Below are positions 8,292 to 16,867 of a DNA stretch of 38,320 nucleotides, in pieces (positions within the stretch are counted from its first letter, which is position 1; the number at the start of each line of letters is the position of its first letter). The DNA is taken from NCBI RefSeq assembly GCF_023614315.1, contig NZ_CP095474.1, positions 4,802,607 through 4,840,926 on the forward strand, given 5' to 3'. Position numbers and translations under genes: made by a program. This DNA is from Streptomyces sudanensis (lineage in GTDB: Bacteria; Actinomycetota; Actinomycetes; Streptomycetales; Streptomycetaceae). The notes under the pieces are model-generated. The model ran no database searches, was not told the origin of the DNA, and worked only from the letters and a program-made list of their open reading frames with translations.

Positions 8292-9334
8292 ACGACCTCC
8301 AGGTCAGCGGCCTGGTCAAGGCGTACGGGCCGGGAGCTCCGGTCCTCGACGGGCTCGACCTCACCGTCCGCGGGGGCGCCCTCGCCGCCGTCCTGGGCCC
8401 GTCCGGCTGCGGCAAGACGACCCTGCTGCGGGTGGTGGCCGGCTTCCTGAAGGCCGACGCCGGCACCGTCACGGTCGCCGGACGCCTCCTCGGCGGCCCC
8501 GGCGTCCACCTGCCGCCCGAGCGGCGCCGCATCGGGATCGTCCCCCAGGAGGGCGCGCTCTTCCCGCACCTGAGCGTCGCCCGGAACATCGCCTTCGGCC
8601 TGCGGGACCTCGACCGCCCGGCCCGGCGGACGCGCGTGGGGGAGATGCTCGACCTGGTGGGCCTGCCCGGCTACGGCGACCGCATGCCGCACGAACTCTC
8701 CGGCGGCCAGCAGCAGCGCGTGGCCCTCGCCCGCGCCCTCGCCCCGCGCCCCCACCTCGTCCTGCTCGACGAGCCGTTCAGCGCGCTCGACAGCGGACTG
8801 CGCGGCGCCGTGCGGGCGGAGGTCCGCGCCGTGCTCCGGGAGAGCGGCGCGACCGGCCTGCTCGTCACGCACGACCAGCAGGAGGCGCTCTCCACCGCCG
8901 ACGTCGTCGCCGTCCTGCGCGGCGGGCGGGTGGCGCAGTGCGCCGCCCCCGAGGAGCTCTACCGCCGGCCCGTCGACCCGTGGCTGGCCTCCTTCGTCGG
9001 GGACGCCGTCCTGGTCCCCGGCACCGCTGACGGGGACACCGCCACGACCGCGCTGGGCCGCGTCCCGCTGGCCGCCGCCCCGGCCGGCCGGCGCGAGGGC
9101 CTGGTCCTGCTCAGGCCCGAACAGCTCCGGATCGTGGAACCGGGCGGCGCCGACGCCGAGGGCGTCGTGACCGACGTCCGCTTCTTCGGCCACGACGCCC
9201 TGGTCACCGTCGCCGTCGACGGCCTGGACGGACCGGTCGACGTCCGCGCCCCCGCCCCCCTGCGGGTGGAACCCGGCCGGAGGGTCGGCGTCCGCCTCAC
9301 CGGCGAGGCCACCCTGCACCCGCACGGAGACTGA
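8288..9334 (+). CDS. Ferric iron ABC transporter ATP-binding protein (FbpC-like)
   Basis: A 348-residue ABC ATPase that powers the ferric permease. All motifs are intact: Walker A GPSGCGKTT, Q-loop VPQEGALFPHL, signature LSGGQQQR, Walker B LVLLDEPFSALD and the switch histidine in VTHDQQEAL. The C-terminal 100 residues form a TOBE-type regulatory domain (LVLLRPEQLRIVEPG onward), as in the FbpC/PotA/CysA class. It overlaps the permease stop by 4 bp and ends the operon. The 200 bp downstream carry short repeats and a 17-bp-stem terminator. Confidence 0.93.
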   Translation: MNDLQVSGLVKAYGPGAPVLDGLDLTVRGGALAAVLGPSGCGKTTLLRVVAGFLKADAGTVTVAGRLLGGPGVHLPPERRRIGIVPQEGALFPHLSVARNIAFGLRDLDRPARRTRVGEMLDLVGLPGYGDRMPHELSGGQQQRVALARALAPRPHLVLLDEPFSALDSGLRGAVRAEVRAVLRESGATGLLVTHDQQEALSTADVVAVLRGGRVAQCAAPEELYRRPVDPWLASFVGDAVLVPGTADGDTATTALGRVPLAAAPAGRREGLVLLRPEQLRIVEPGGADAEGVVTDVRFFGHDALVTVAVDGLDGPVDVRAPAPLRVEPGRRVGVRLTGEATLHPHGD

Positions 9335-9424
9335 ACCGGCCCGGCACCCGGACCGAACGGGCCGCCCGAACGGGCCGCCGGGACGGGCCGCCCGAAGGGG
9401 TCGCCCGGACGGCCGGCGAACCGG

Positions 9425-9463
9425 ACCGGCGAAATGCACCGGTGAAATGCACCGGTGAAACGC
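9425..9463. repeat. Three 13-bp direct repeats
   Basis: Units ACCGGCGAAATGC (9425-9437), ACCGGTGAAATGC (9438-9450) and ACCGGTGAAACGC (9451-9463) directly abut the terminator stem. Just upstream (about 9355-9400) a looser CGGGCCGCCCGAA motif repeats about three times. Function unknown. Confidence 0.8.
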
Positions 9464-9503
9464 CTCGGGGTGCCTCCGGAACGAGATCCGGAGGCACCCC
9501 GAG
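9464..9503. terminator. Strong 17-bp-stem terminator
   Basis: A perfect 17-bp inverted repeat (9464-9480 with 9487-9503) around a 6-nt loop ACGAGA. It lies between the end of the ferric ABC operon and the convergent DUF397 gene, so it probably works in both directions. Confidence 0.85.
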
Positions 9504-9534
9504 CGGGTGCGCCGCCCTGTGCGTCGGTCCGCCG

Positions 9535-9744
9535 TCAGACGGAGGCCCCGCGCGCGTGGGCGGTGAACGCCGCCCACTGCTCACGGGAGAAGGCCAGCGT
9601 CGCTTCCGTCTTCTTCGAGTCCCGGACGTGCACGGTGCCGGGAGAGGCGGCGACCTCCACGCAGTCGCCGCCGTTCGTACCGCTGTGGCTGCTCTTGAAC
9701 CAAGCGAGTCCACCAGGCTGCCTGGTGTGCTGTTCGACGCTCAT
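9535..9744 (-). CDS. DUF397 small protein
   Basis: A 69-residue DUF397 protein with the hallmark LAWFKSSHSGTNGGDCVEVA, then VHVRDSKKTEATLAFSREQWAAF. DUF397 proteins are small actinobacterial partners of XRE/DUF5753 regulators; some (BldB- and WhiJ-associated relatives) influence development. It overlaps the upstream regulator gene by an ATGA stop/start, so the two are co-translated. It ends 31 bp from the strong terminator at 9464-9503. Confidence 0.92.
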   Translation of the reverse strand: MSVEQHTRQPGGLAWFKSSHSGTNGGDCVEVAASPGTVHVRDSKKTEATLAFSREQWAAFTAHARGASV

Positions 9745-10613
9745 AGCTCTCCTGCCATGCGCTCGATGAGGTGGGCAGACTCCTCCGGGTACAGAGCCTG
9801 TGACCGCAGCATTCCATACCGCAGCCAGAACTCGCTCACCTCGTTCCGGTCGGATCGGATGCTCACGACCCCCTGTGCCTCGATGCAGACGAACCGCCGG
9901 TGTTCGAGTGTCTCCAACAGGACCATCTGGCCGTTCACCCTGCTGTGGGCACCCCGCTGTGTCGGCATCACCTGAACTCCGATGTTGCGCAGACGGGTCT
10001 GTTCGTGGAGGTACGTCAACTGCTCCTTCATCACGGTGGTGCCCCCCACCATTCGGCGGAGGGCGCCCTCTTCGATGACGAAGGAGAACACCACGCACGA
10101 GTTCTTGCGGCTCGGGTTCTTACGGCTCAGGAGTTCCTGGCGGGCGAGCCGCGCTGCGAGGTGCTGCTCGATCACTTCCTCGCCCAGCGGGGGGAAGTGC
10201 GCTTCGAGAAGGGCGCGCGCGTACGCCTCGGTCTGCAGCAACCCCGGCACCAGCATCGGGTCGTACGAGAAGCGGCTGACGGCCTCGGCCTCCAGCAGGG
10301 CGAAGTCCTGGAAGAACAACGGCAGTTTGGCCCGGTCCACGTCCTCCTGGAGCACCCGCAGCGCCCCGCCCGCCTCCAGCACCCGTTCCGCGGCCTCGGT
10401 GAAGGCGCGCTTGGCGGGGCGCCGCCCCCGCTCGACCGAGGAGACCTGCTCCATCGAGTAGCCGATCGCGTCCGCGAGGGCCTGCTGGGTGAGACCGGCC
10501 CGCTCGCGGAAGAGGCGGACCAGCTTGCCGTACGCGCACCACACCGAAGGGTGCTCCCTGTCCGGTCCGCGCCGTCCGGCCGTCCGGCACTTCCGTTCCT
10601 CTGCCCTGTCCAT
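9741..10613 (-). CDS. XRE-family regulator with DUF5753 domain
   Basis: A 290-residue cytoplasmic regulator. An N-terminal helix-turn-helix (about residues 28-85: LVRLFRERAGLTQQALADAIGYSMEQVSSVERGRR) is followed by a DUF5753 domain (about 105-285) with the signature PMLVPGLLQTEAYARALLEA and a late IGVQVMP strand. Such proteins usually pair with a DUF397 protein, as here. The ATG at 10613 follows a GGGGG stretch; a GTG one codon earlier is equivalent. Three 21-bp direct repeats begin about 75 bp upstream and may be operator sites. A second, oppositely oriented pair lies at 18067-19094. Confidence 0.9.
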   Translation of the reverse strand: MDRAEERKCRTAGRRGPDREHPSVWCAYGKLVRLFRERAGLTQQALADAIGYSMEQVSSVERGRRPAKRAFTEAAERVLEAGGALRVLQEDVDRAKLPLFFQDFALLEAEAVSRFSYDPMLVPGLLQTEAYARALLEAHFPPLGEEVIEQHLAARLARQELLSRKNPSRKNSCVVFSFVIEEGALRRMVGGTTVMKEQLTYLHEQTRLRNIGVQVMPTQRGAHSRVNGQMVLLETLEHRRFVCIEAQGVVSIRSDRNEVSEFWLRYGMLRSQALYPEESAHLIERMAGEL

Positions 10614-11025
10614 CACGCCCCCTGCCTGCCGCGGTGTTCCGTCGCGTGGGGAACGACCGCCCCGCCACTCCGGTCGCGGCCGAAGACCGGTACAACCACC
10701 GCACGGACCGGTACAACCACGGCAGGGACCCGTACAACCACCGCACGCACAACGGCGCCACCGGAGGGGGGACGGGCGGTGCGATAAGGTCACGCATGGC
10801 GTGATGGAAGCAGCGCCTGTGCAGCACCGCGCGGGTCCCGGTTCGTCGTGACCTCGCCGCCCACCCGGCCGCATGTGCGAGCACCGACCCGCCGAGTGCG
10901 CCCGCCCCCAGAACGTCCGGAGCGGATTCTTCCGTCAACGCACCACCGGCCGGCGTCGATCCGTACCGCCCGTACGAGCCCCGCCGGTCGGCCGACCGAC
11001 GCGCGGGCTCCTTTCTGGAGACGAC
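10614..11025. other. Divergent regulatory region between the XRE gene and the IMPDH gene
   Basis: A 412-bp gene-free interval. It holds the 21-bp repeats at 10687-10749 and a 15-bp palindrome TCACGCATGGCGTGA (10790-10804). The right side (10850-11010) shows no convincing gene or hairpin; an upstream extension of the IMPDH frame to 10873 is low-complexity and unlikely to be translated. Confidence 0.6.
10687..10749. repeat. Three 21-bp direct repeats, candidate operator array
   Basis: Units at 10687-10707, 10708-10728 and 10729-10749 share the core GTACAACCAC; outside it they differ at one to three positions. A 21-bp period equals two helical turns, placing the copies on one DNA face. The position upstream of the XRE/DUF397 operon suggests autoregulation. 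Binding by that regulator is inference. Confidence 0.8.
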
Positions 11026-12519
11026 GTGAGAATCCTCCCCGAGATTTCCCGCACCCTGAGCGAATACCTCCTCATCCCGGGCCTGACCACGGAAGACTGC
11101 ACGCCGGACAACGTGGACCTCGGGGCGCCGCTGGTGCGCCACCCGGTCGGCGGGGAACCGGCGATCCGGATCGCCACCCCCATGGTGAGCGCTATCATGC
11201 AGGCGGTGTCGTCGCCGACGCTGGCGGTGGCGCTGGCGCAGGTCGGCGGACTGTCGTTCGTCCACCAGAACCAGCGGATCGAGGACCAGGCCGCGGACGT
11301 GACGGCGGTGAAGCGGCACAAGGCCGGCTTCCGGACCGGCGAGGTCACCGTGGCACCGCTGACGCCCCTCGGCGAGGTCGCCCGGCGGCTGGCCGACACC
11401 GAGCAGGGCGTGGCCGTGGTCACGGAGAACGGCGAGGCGGACGGCGGGTTCCTGGGGATCATCGGCCTCGACGACTTCCACCTGGAGCGCCACGGGGCCT
11501 CCGAGACCGCCGCCAACCGGATGCGGCGCCGGGACGACCTGGTCACCGCGCCCGCCTCGGTCTCGCTGTCCGAGGCGAACGAGTCGATCTGGCGGCACCA
11601 CCTGGACGTCCTGCCGGTGCTCGAAGGCGACCGGGTCGTCTCCCTGGTCCTCAGGAGCGACTACCAAGCCCACAAGACGTACCACCGCGCGACCGTGGAC
11701 GCCGGGAAGCGCCTGCGGGTGGGCGCCGGCGTCAACTCCCGCGACTACCGGGACCGCATCCCCGCCCTGGTGGAGGCCGGCGCGGACGTGCTGTGCCTGG
11801 ACTCCTCCGACGGCTACTCCGTGTACCAGGCGAGGGTCCTCGAATTCGCCCGGAAGACGTACGGCGACGACGTCCACGTCGGCGCGGGGAACGTCGTCGA
11901 CGGCCGGGCCTTCCGGTACCTGGCCGACGCGGGCGCCGCGTTCGTGAAGGTCGGGATCGGCGGCGGCGCCATCTGCACCACCCGGGCGCAGAAGGGCATC
12001 GGCCGCGGGCAGGCGTCCGCGCTGCTCGACGTGGTCCAGGAACGCGACGCCTACGCCCGGGAGACCGGGCAGTACGTGCCGCTGTGCTGCGACGGGGGCC
12101 TGCTCGACGACTCCCACATGGCGATGGCGCTGGCCATGGGGGCGGACTTCGTCATGCTCGGCCGTTACTTCGCCCGGCTCGACGAGAGCCCGTCGAGGAA
12201 GCTGCAGATCGGAGGCCAGTGGTACAAGGAGTACTGGGGTGAGGGCTCACGGCGCGCCCAGAACGCGGCCCGCTACGGCCAGCGCGGCCGGATGGTCTTC
12301 GAGGAGGGCGTCGACGGTTACGTGCCCTACGCCGGCAGCCTGTACGACAACGTGGAGCGGACCCGGGCCAAGATCGTCTCGACGCTGATCAGCTGCGGGT
12401 CGACGAACCTGCGGGACTTCCACCGCGACGCGGTGCTCGTCCCGGTGTCCGCGGAGTCGTTCAAGCAGACCGGCGCCGAGGTGCAACTGCGCCAGGCCAC
12501 TGCCGACTTCGGAGAGTGA
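11026..12519 (+). CDS. IMP dehydrogenase, divergent (Tritrichomonas-like) type
   Basis: A 497-residue enzyme predicted to oxidise IMP to XMP with NAD, the committed step to guanine nucleotides. The barrel has the catalytic-cysteine loop GIGGGAICTTRAQKGIGRGQ, the phosphate-binding CCDGGL, GADFVMLGRYFA, and a mobile flap with the Arg-Tyr pair (AARYGQRG) followed by EEGVDGYVPYAG. Two CBS modules interrupt the barrel at about residues 95-215. The opening EYLLIPGLTTEDCTPDNVDLG plus VSAIMQAVSS and SSDGYS resemble my memory of the Tritrichomonas foetus enzyme more than housekeeping streptomycete GuaB, so this is probably an additional copy. The GTG start has GGAG 5 nt upstream. A hairpin follows at 12525. 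Confidence 0.88.
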   Translation: MRILPEISRTLSEYLLIPGLTTEDCTPDNVDLGAPLVRHPVGGEPAIRIATPMVSAIMQAVSSPTLAVALAQVGGLSFVHQNQRIEDQAADVTAVKRHKAGFRTGEVTVAPLTPLGEVARRLADTEQGVAVVTENGEADGGFLGIIGLDDFHLERHGASETAANRMRRRDDLVTAPASVSLSEANESIWRHHLDVLPVLEGDRVVSLVLRSDYQAHKTYHRATVDAGKRLRVGAGVNSRDYRDRIPALVEAGADVLCLDSSDGYSVYQARVLEFARKTYGDDVHVGAGNVVDGRAFRYLADAGAAFVKVGIGGGAICTTRAQKGIGRGQASALLDVVQERDAYARETGQYVPLCCDGGLLDDSHMAMALAMGADFVMLGRYFARLDESPSRKLQIGGQWYKEYWGEGSRRAQNAARYGQRGRMVFEEGVDGYVPYAGSLYDNVERTRAKIVSTLISCGSTNLRDFHRDAVLVPVSAESFKQTGAEVQLRQATADFGE

Positions 12520-12524
12520 CCCGA

Positions 12525-12550
12525 CCGGCCGGGGGCGCGGTCCCGGCCGG
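12525..12550 (+). terminator. Hairpin after the IMPDH gene
   Basis: A 9-bp perfect stem (CCGGCCGGG, 12525-12533, with CCCGGCCGG, 12542-12550) and an 8-nt loop, starting 5 nt after the IMPDH stop. Confidence 0.6.
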
Positions 12551-12712
12551 AACGGCTCCGTGCCCCGCCCCTGACAGGGATGACCGGTGCCGGCCCGTTC
12601 GCCGGTGCGGCCGTTCCCGTGCCGGCCGGGCGGGCCGGTTTCCGCAGATCCGGTCGTCGTCCGCGTCGTTCGCAGTGGTTGGCGCGGGCTCGGTGCCGTC
12701 GTCTGCGGCACC

Positions 12713-14026
12713 ATGCCGACGCTAGAGTCGTCCGTCGTGACCGCGACAGCTCCTCAGCCGACCGACCCGCCGTCCGGCGCCGAACCGGGCGGGCTGTCGC
12801 GTCGACGACTGCTCACCGGGGGCGCCGCGTTGACCGCGCTGGGGGCCGGCGGGACCGCGGCGTGGGCGGCCTGCGTACGCGGAGGGGACGCGGAACCCCG
12901 GGACACCGGGACCGTGCCCGCGCCGCAACCCCGCTGGACGCGTGACTTCTCCACCCCGTCGAGCCTCGTGGGGGTGGCCGGCGGCGTGCTCGTGGTCTCC
13001 GGCGCGGGAGAAGGCCCGCAGTCGTGGTGGCTGGCCGGCGTCGACGTCCTCAGCGGGGCGAGGCTGTGGCAGTCCCGTTCGTACAGCACCGTGACCGACG
13101 TGGGCGAGTTGCTCGCCGTCGGCGTGAACGTGGAGGAGCTGGGCCACGTCGCGGACGGGACGGTCAGGGGCGTCGATCCGAGGACGGGCGAGATGGTCCC
13201 CCTCCGGGGCGATCTCGGCCGCCCCGGAGACGGCCTGGACACCGTGCACGCGACCGGGCAGCCCGGTGTCGTCCACCTGAGCGGTCCCGAGGCCGTCGCC
13301 GCGTACGACCTCGCGTCCCGCAGCCGCCTGTGGATCGCGCGCCACTCGTCCTGTCGGCCGGGCGCGGTCGCCGGTGGGGTCCTGCTCTGCACCACCGAGG
13401 GGAGGGACGCGGTCGTCGGCCTCGATCGGGCCGACGGCACCCGACGGTGGCGCCGGACATTCGCCCCGGGCGCCCTCGGCCCCATCGGCCCGAGGTCGGT
13501 CGGGGCCGGAACGGTGTACCTGGGCGGCCGGGAGGTCGTCGCGCTGGACGCCGACGGCGGCGAGGAGCTCTGGCGATGGGGGGCGGACCGGAAGGCCGGC
13601 CCCCGGCCGGACCGGCAGTACTACCAGGCCCCGCAGCCGGTGGGCGGCGTGGTCCACACCGTTGCGCCGGACGGCAGGAAGCCCGACGGCAGTTCGACGT
13701 TCAGCCTGATCGCGCTGGACGCGGCGACGGGCCGGCACCTGTGGACCCACCGGTCCGCCAGAGGAATGTTCGACCGGATGGGCGCGCCCCTGGTCCGCCG
13801 CGGCACGGTGTACGTCGACACGGGCGACGGGACCCGGCCGATCGTCGCCGTCGACACGCGCACGCACGCGACGCGCTGGGTTCTCCGCGGCTCCGCCACG
13901 TCCCAGGAGTGGGGCGGGGGAGCCCTTCTGGACGGGGCCACGTTGTACGTCTCGACGGGCACCCGGGTCGTGGCGCTGCCGATGGGCGCCGGGCGGAGCC
14001 GGGGGCAGGGCCCCGACGTCCGCTGA
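12713..14026 (+). CDS. Exported PQQ-type beta-propeller repeat protein
   Basis: A 437-residue secreted or membrane-attached protein. The N-terminus carries a twin-arginine signal (LSRRRLLTGGAALTALGAGG) followed by AWAAC, a possible imperfect lipobox. The rest consists of PQQ/YVTN-like blades: repeated units of the form ALDADGGEELWRW, LDRADGTRRWRR and LDAATGRHLWTH. Similar propellers form the sensory half of AfsK-type kinases and many streptomycete lipoproteins, generally as binding scaffolds. No enzymatic residues or kinase domain are visible. The ATG at 12713 is used; a GTG at 12737 is an alternative. The 223 bp that follow are GC-rich GGCCCGGTCCC repeats with no gene. Confidence 0.82.
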   Translation: MPTLESSVVTATAPQPTDPPSGAEPGGLSRRRLLTGGAALTALGAGGTAAWAACVRGGDAEPRDTGTVPAPQPRWTRDFSTPSSLVGVAGGVLVVSGAGEGPQSWWLAGVDVLSGARLWQSRSYSTVTDVGELLAVGVNVEELGHVADGTVRGVDPRTGEMVPLRGDLGRPGDGLDTVHATGQPGVVHLSGPEAVAAYDLASRSRLWIARHSSCRPGAVAGGVLLCTTEGRDAVVGLDRADGTRRWRRTFAPGALGPIGPRSVGAGTVYLGGREVVALDADGGEELWRWGADRKAGPRPDRQYYQAPQPVGGVVHTVAPDGRKPDGSSTFSLIALDAATGRHLWTHRSARGMFDRMGAPLVRRGTVYVDTGDGTRPIVAVDTRTHATRWVLRGSATSQEWGGGALLDGATLYVSTGTRVVALPMGAGRSRGQGPDVR

Positions 14027-14249
14027 CACCGGGCAGACGGCCGGCCCCGGCCCGGTCCCGGCCCGGTCCCGGCCCCGGTCTCCGGTGGGCCGGTGCCCCG
14101 TGCGCCCGGGGCGGAGGCCCGTGGGCGGACCGCCCGGCCGGCCCGTTCCGGGATGGAGGCCGGCTGGGCCGGGGTGAGCGGTCCCGTGCGCGGGTCGGTG
14201 TCCGTACCGCGCCGGGTACGCGCGCGAGGACGACGCGGACGCCGGGCCG

Positions 14250-16358
14250 TCAGGCGGGCCGGGCGGCGATGGTGCAGAGGCGCTTGGTGGCCCGGGTCAG
14301 CGCCACGTACAGGTCCCTCTCCCCATTGGGGCGGGCCGTGACGATCTCCTCGGGGTTCAGGACGACGACCCCGTCGAATTCCAGGCCGCGTGCTTCGGAC
14401 GCCGGCACGACGCGTGCGTGGTGGGCGACGCCCCGGGCCGTCAACTCGCTCACCCTGGTGTCGGCGCAGATCACTCCCAGAAGCTCGCCCGGGTGCGCGG
14501 TGCTCTGGGCGCGGAGTTCCCGGACGACCGCGGTGGCCAACCCGTCCGGAGGTGTGGTCACGGTGCGGGGGCTCTCACCGCTTCGCAGTGACCGTGTGGG
14601 CTTCTGCTCCGGTGCGATCCGCGTGAGCAGGTCCCGGACGCTGTCCAGGATCTCCTGCGTGGTGCGGTAGCTGACGGTCAGTTCGTGCAGTGTGAACCGC
14701 GGTCCGACGTGGGGGCTCAGCGCCTCCTCCCAGTCGCGTGCCGTCGTGACCGGGCCCGCCTGGGCGAAGTCGCCCACCAGCGTCATCGACCGTGCCGGGC
14801 AGCGGCGGACGATCATCCGCCACTGCATGGCGGTCAGTTCCTGCGCCTCGTCGACGACGACGTGCCCGTACGTCCGCTCGGGAGGGCCGTCGACCAGGCT
14901 CGCCGCCTCGTCCAGCAGCGGCACGTCCGCATCGGTCCACGGGGCGTCCGGACCGCGCAGCAGAAGGGACCGCTCCCGCGCGGTCAGGCGGGGCAGGTGC
15001 TCGGCGAGGGCGTCGGCGTCCGTCAGGAGCGCCCTCACGAGGTCGCCGGGTACCAGCCGCGGCCACAACGCCTCGACCGCCCGGTCGACGCCGGCGTCGT
15101 CGAGGAGATCGGCCCGGATGGCGTCCACGTCCAGTTCGTGGGCCGGACCGGGGTCGGCCGCACCTTCGGCACGGCGCTGGGCGACTCCCGTGAACCGGTC
15201 GAGGTCGATGCCCGTCATCTTTTCCGCATCGGCGTCGATCTGCTCCAGGATGTCGCCCACGTCTCGCTGCATCGCGTCGGTGACGGCGTCGATCAGAAGC
15301 TTTTTGAACACCCGGCGCGCGGGGTTGTGCCCCGGTACGGCGGCCGCGGCGGCGTCGCGCGCCACGGCGACCTCCTCGCCGGAGAGGCGGACCGACTCCC
15401 GTCCGACCCGCACGGTGAAGTCACCGGCGGGGGCCTGGTGGGCGCGCAGCAGGCCGGCCAAGGTGTCGGCGAGGCCGGAGCCGCCCTTCAGCCGTGCCGT
15501 GTCGAACGAGTCCGCCGTGCCCACCGTTTTCGCCGCGTCCGCCGTGTCCGCGGGCATCCCGGCCAGTTCCCGGCAGGTCGCCAGGACGACGTCGTTCTCC
15601 CCGAGCGAGGGAAGGACCTGGGAGATGTAGTCGAGGAACCGGGCATTCGGACCCACCACCAGTACCCCCTCCTCCGCGGCGCGCGGAAAGGCGTACAGGA
15701 CGTAGGCCGCCCGGTGCAGGGCGACCACCGTCTTGCCGGTGCCGGGCCCGCCCTGCACCACGGTCACCCCGCGGTGGGCGGAGCGGACGATCTTGTCCTG
15801 TTCGGCCTGCAGCGTCGCGACGGCCGAATGCATCCTGCCCGTACGCCGTGCCGACAGGGCCTCGGCCAACGGGCCGTCCCCCACGACGTCCTCGTCGGTC
15901 GGCTCGGTCCCGTCCAGCAGCTCGTCGCTCACCGAGACGACCGCGCGTTCCTCGAGGCGCAGGTGCCGGCGCCGCCGCAGTCCCATCGGATGCACCGGTG
16001 TCGCCTCGTAGAAGGGCCGCGCCGCGTGCGCGCGCCAATCCACGAGCAGCGGCAGATCGTCCTCCTCCCGGTGCAGTCCGATCCGCCCGACACGCAGGGC
16101 CGTGCCGTCCGTCCGGTCGACGCGCCCGAAGACCAGTCCCTTCTCGGCACCCTCCAGTCGGCCGATTTCCCTGGTCAGACGCTCGACGACGAGTTCCCTC
16201 TCGTAGGCTTCGCCGGCGCTGTCCGCCGGGGTCTTCAGCACCTTCGCCCGATCTGCTCGCGCCTCGGAAAGCCGCTCGGTGAGCAACTCGTATAAGGAGG
16301 ACACGTAATTCTGCTCCGATTCGACCGCGCGCATGGCGGGGTTGTTTATGTTCGACAA
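14250..16358 (-). CDS. HelD/HelR-like RNA polymerase-recycling helicase (UvrD/Rep superfamily 1)
   Basis: A 702-residue ATPase. An N-terminal coiled-coil arm (about residues 10-75) precedes a split superfamily-1 motor with Walker A GGPGTGKT (about 202-209), the DEAQEL box (about 500), VSYRTT and the late YVALTRATKRL. The long arm before the motor and the lack of a UvrD nuclease part match HelD, which pries RNA polymerase off DNA; streptomycete HelR additionally confers rifamycin tolerance. The start is a rare TTG (16358) with AAGGAG 8 nt upstream. Codon 22 is TTA (16293-16295), so translation early in the message should need the bldA tRNA. No obvious rifamycin-associated element was seen upstream. 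Confidence 0.87.
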   Translation of the reverse strand: MSNINNPAMRAVESEQNYVSSLYELLTERLSEARADRAKVLKTPADSAGEAYERELVVERLTREIGRLEGAEKGLVFGRVDRTDGTALRVGRIGLHREEDDLPLLVDWRAHAARPFYEATPVHPMGLRRRRHLRLEERAVVSVSDELLDGTEPTDEDVVGDGPLAEALSARRTGRMHSAVATLQAEQDKIVRSAHRGVTVVQGGPGTGKTVVALHRAAYVLYAFPRAAEEGVLVVGPNARFLDYISQVLPSLGENDVVLATCRELAGMPADTADAAKTVGTADSFDTARLKGGSGLADTLAGLLRAHQAPAGDFTVRVGRESVRLSGEEVAVARDAAAAAVPGHNPARRVFKKLLIDAVTDAMQRDVGDILEQIDADAEKMTGIDLDRFTGVAQRRAEGAADPGPAHELDVDAIRADLLDDAGVDRAVEALWPRLVPGDLVRALLTDADALAEHLPRLTARERSLLLRGPDAPWTDADVPLLDEAASLVDGPPERTYGHVVVDEAQELTAMQWRMIVRRCPARSMTLVGDFAQAGPVTTARDWEEALSPHVGPRFTLHELTVSYRTTQEILDSVRDLLTRIAPEQKPTRSLRSGESPRTVTTPPDGLATAVVRELRAQSTAHPGELLGVICADTRVSELTARGVAHHARVVPASEARGLEFDGVVVLNPEEIVTARPNGERDLYVALTRATKRLCTIAARPA
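16293..16295 (-). other. TTA leucine codon in the helD/helR-like gene
   Basis: The plus-strand TAA here is an in-frame TTA (Leu22) on the minus strand. Streptomycetes reserve TTA for the developmentally controlled bldA tRNA. Confidence 0.9.
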
Positions 16359-16384
16359 CAGGGGACTCCTTCGATTCGGGGCAC

Positions 16385-16413
16385 ACCATACAATCAGGAT
16401 TCCCCGAAGGTAA
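16385..16413 (-). promoter_or_regulatory. Candidate promoter of the helD/helR-like gene
   Basis: On the minus strand a TATGGT -10 (16385-16390) lies 17 bp from a weak TTACCT -35 (16408-16413). The predicted start at about 16378 would leave a 20-nt leader containing the AAGGAG site. A plus-strand TTGACT (16417-16422) overlaps the same region but has no good -10. Confidence 0.4.
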
Positions 16414-16649
16414 TTCTTGACTTGTTCGGCGAAGTCATGTCCCTACGGCCGAGTCCTTCCGGCCATGCCAGGCCCGGGTGGTGGCGGGGCCAGCGACGCC
16501 GGAAGCTCCCTGCCCATTGGGACAGCGCCGACTGCCGCCCGGAGCGGGGGGCTCCCCGGTCACCTGCCGTGCCGCCCCCGATGCCCCTGATGCACCTGAT
16601 GCGCCGGTTTCCCGGTCTGAGGACCTGATCTGCACCCGAAGGAGCGAGA

Positions 16650-16807
16650 CCGGCTTCTCCGCCGCAGGCATCGACCGTGACCGCGACGCCGTCATCGCCA
16701 AACTCACACTGTCCTGGAGCTCCGGCACTGTCCAAGGCCACGTCAACCGGACCAGGATATTCAAATGTCAGATGTTCGGCCGAATCGGCTTCGCTCTTCC
16801 GCGGAGG
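16650..16807 (+). pseudogene. ISL3-family transposase C-terminal remnant
   Basis: The plus-frame peptide reads DRDAVIAKLTLSWSSGTVQG, then HVNRTRIFKCQMFGRIGFAL. This corresponds to the conserved tail of ISL3 transposases (typically LTLPWSSG.VEGHVNRIK..KRQM.GRAGF.LLR), with several key positions changed, for example the catalytic-region VEG now VQG. No start codon with a ribosome site, upstream DDE domain or terminal inverted repeats were found. The surrounding 16359-16867 interval otherwise appears empty. Confidence 0.72.
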
Positions 16808-16867
16808 AGTGGGCCTCCGACCGACCCCGGCCACCCACGAGGTGACGGGAACGAGAGAAGATGCGTG

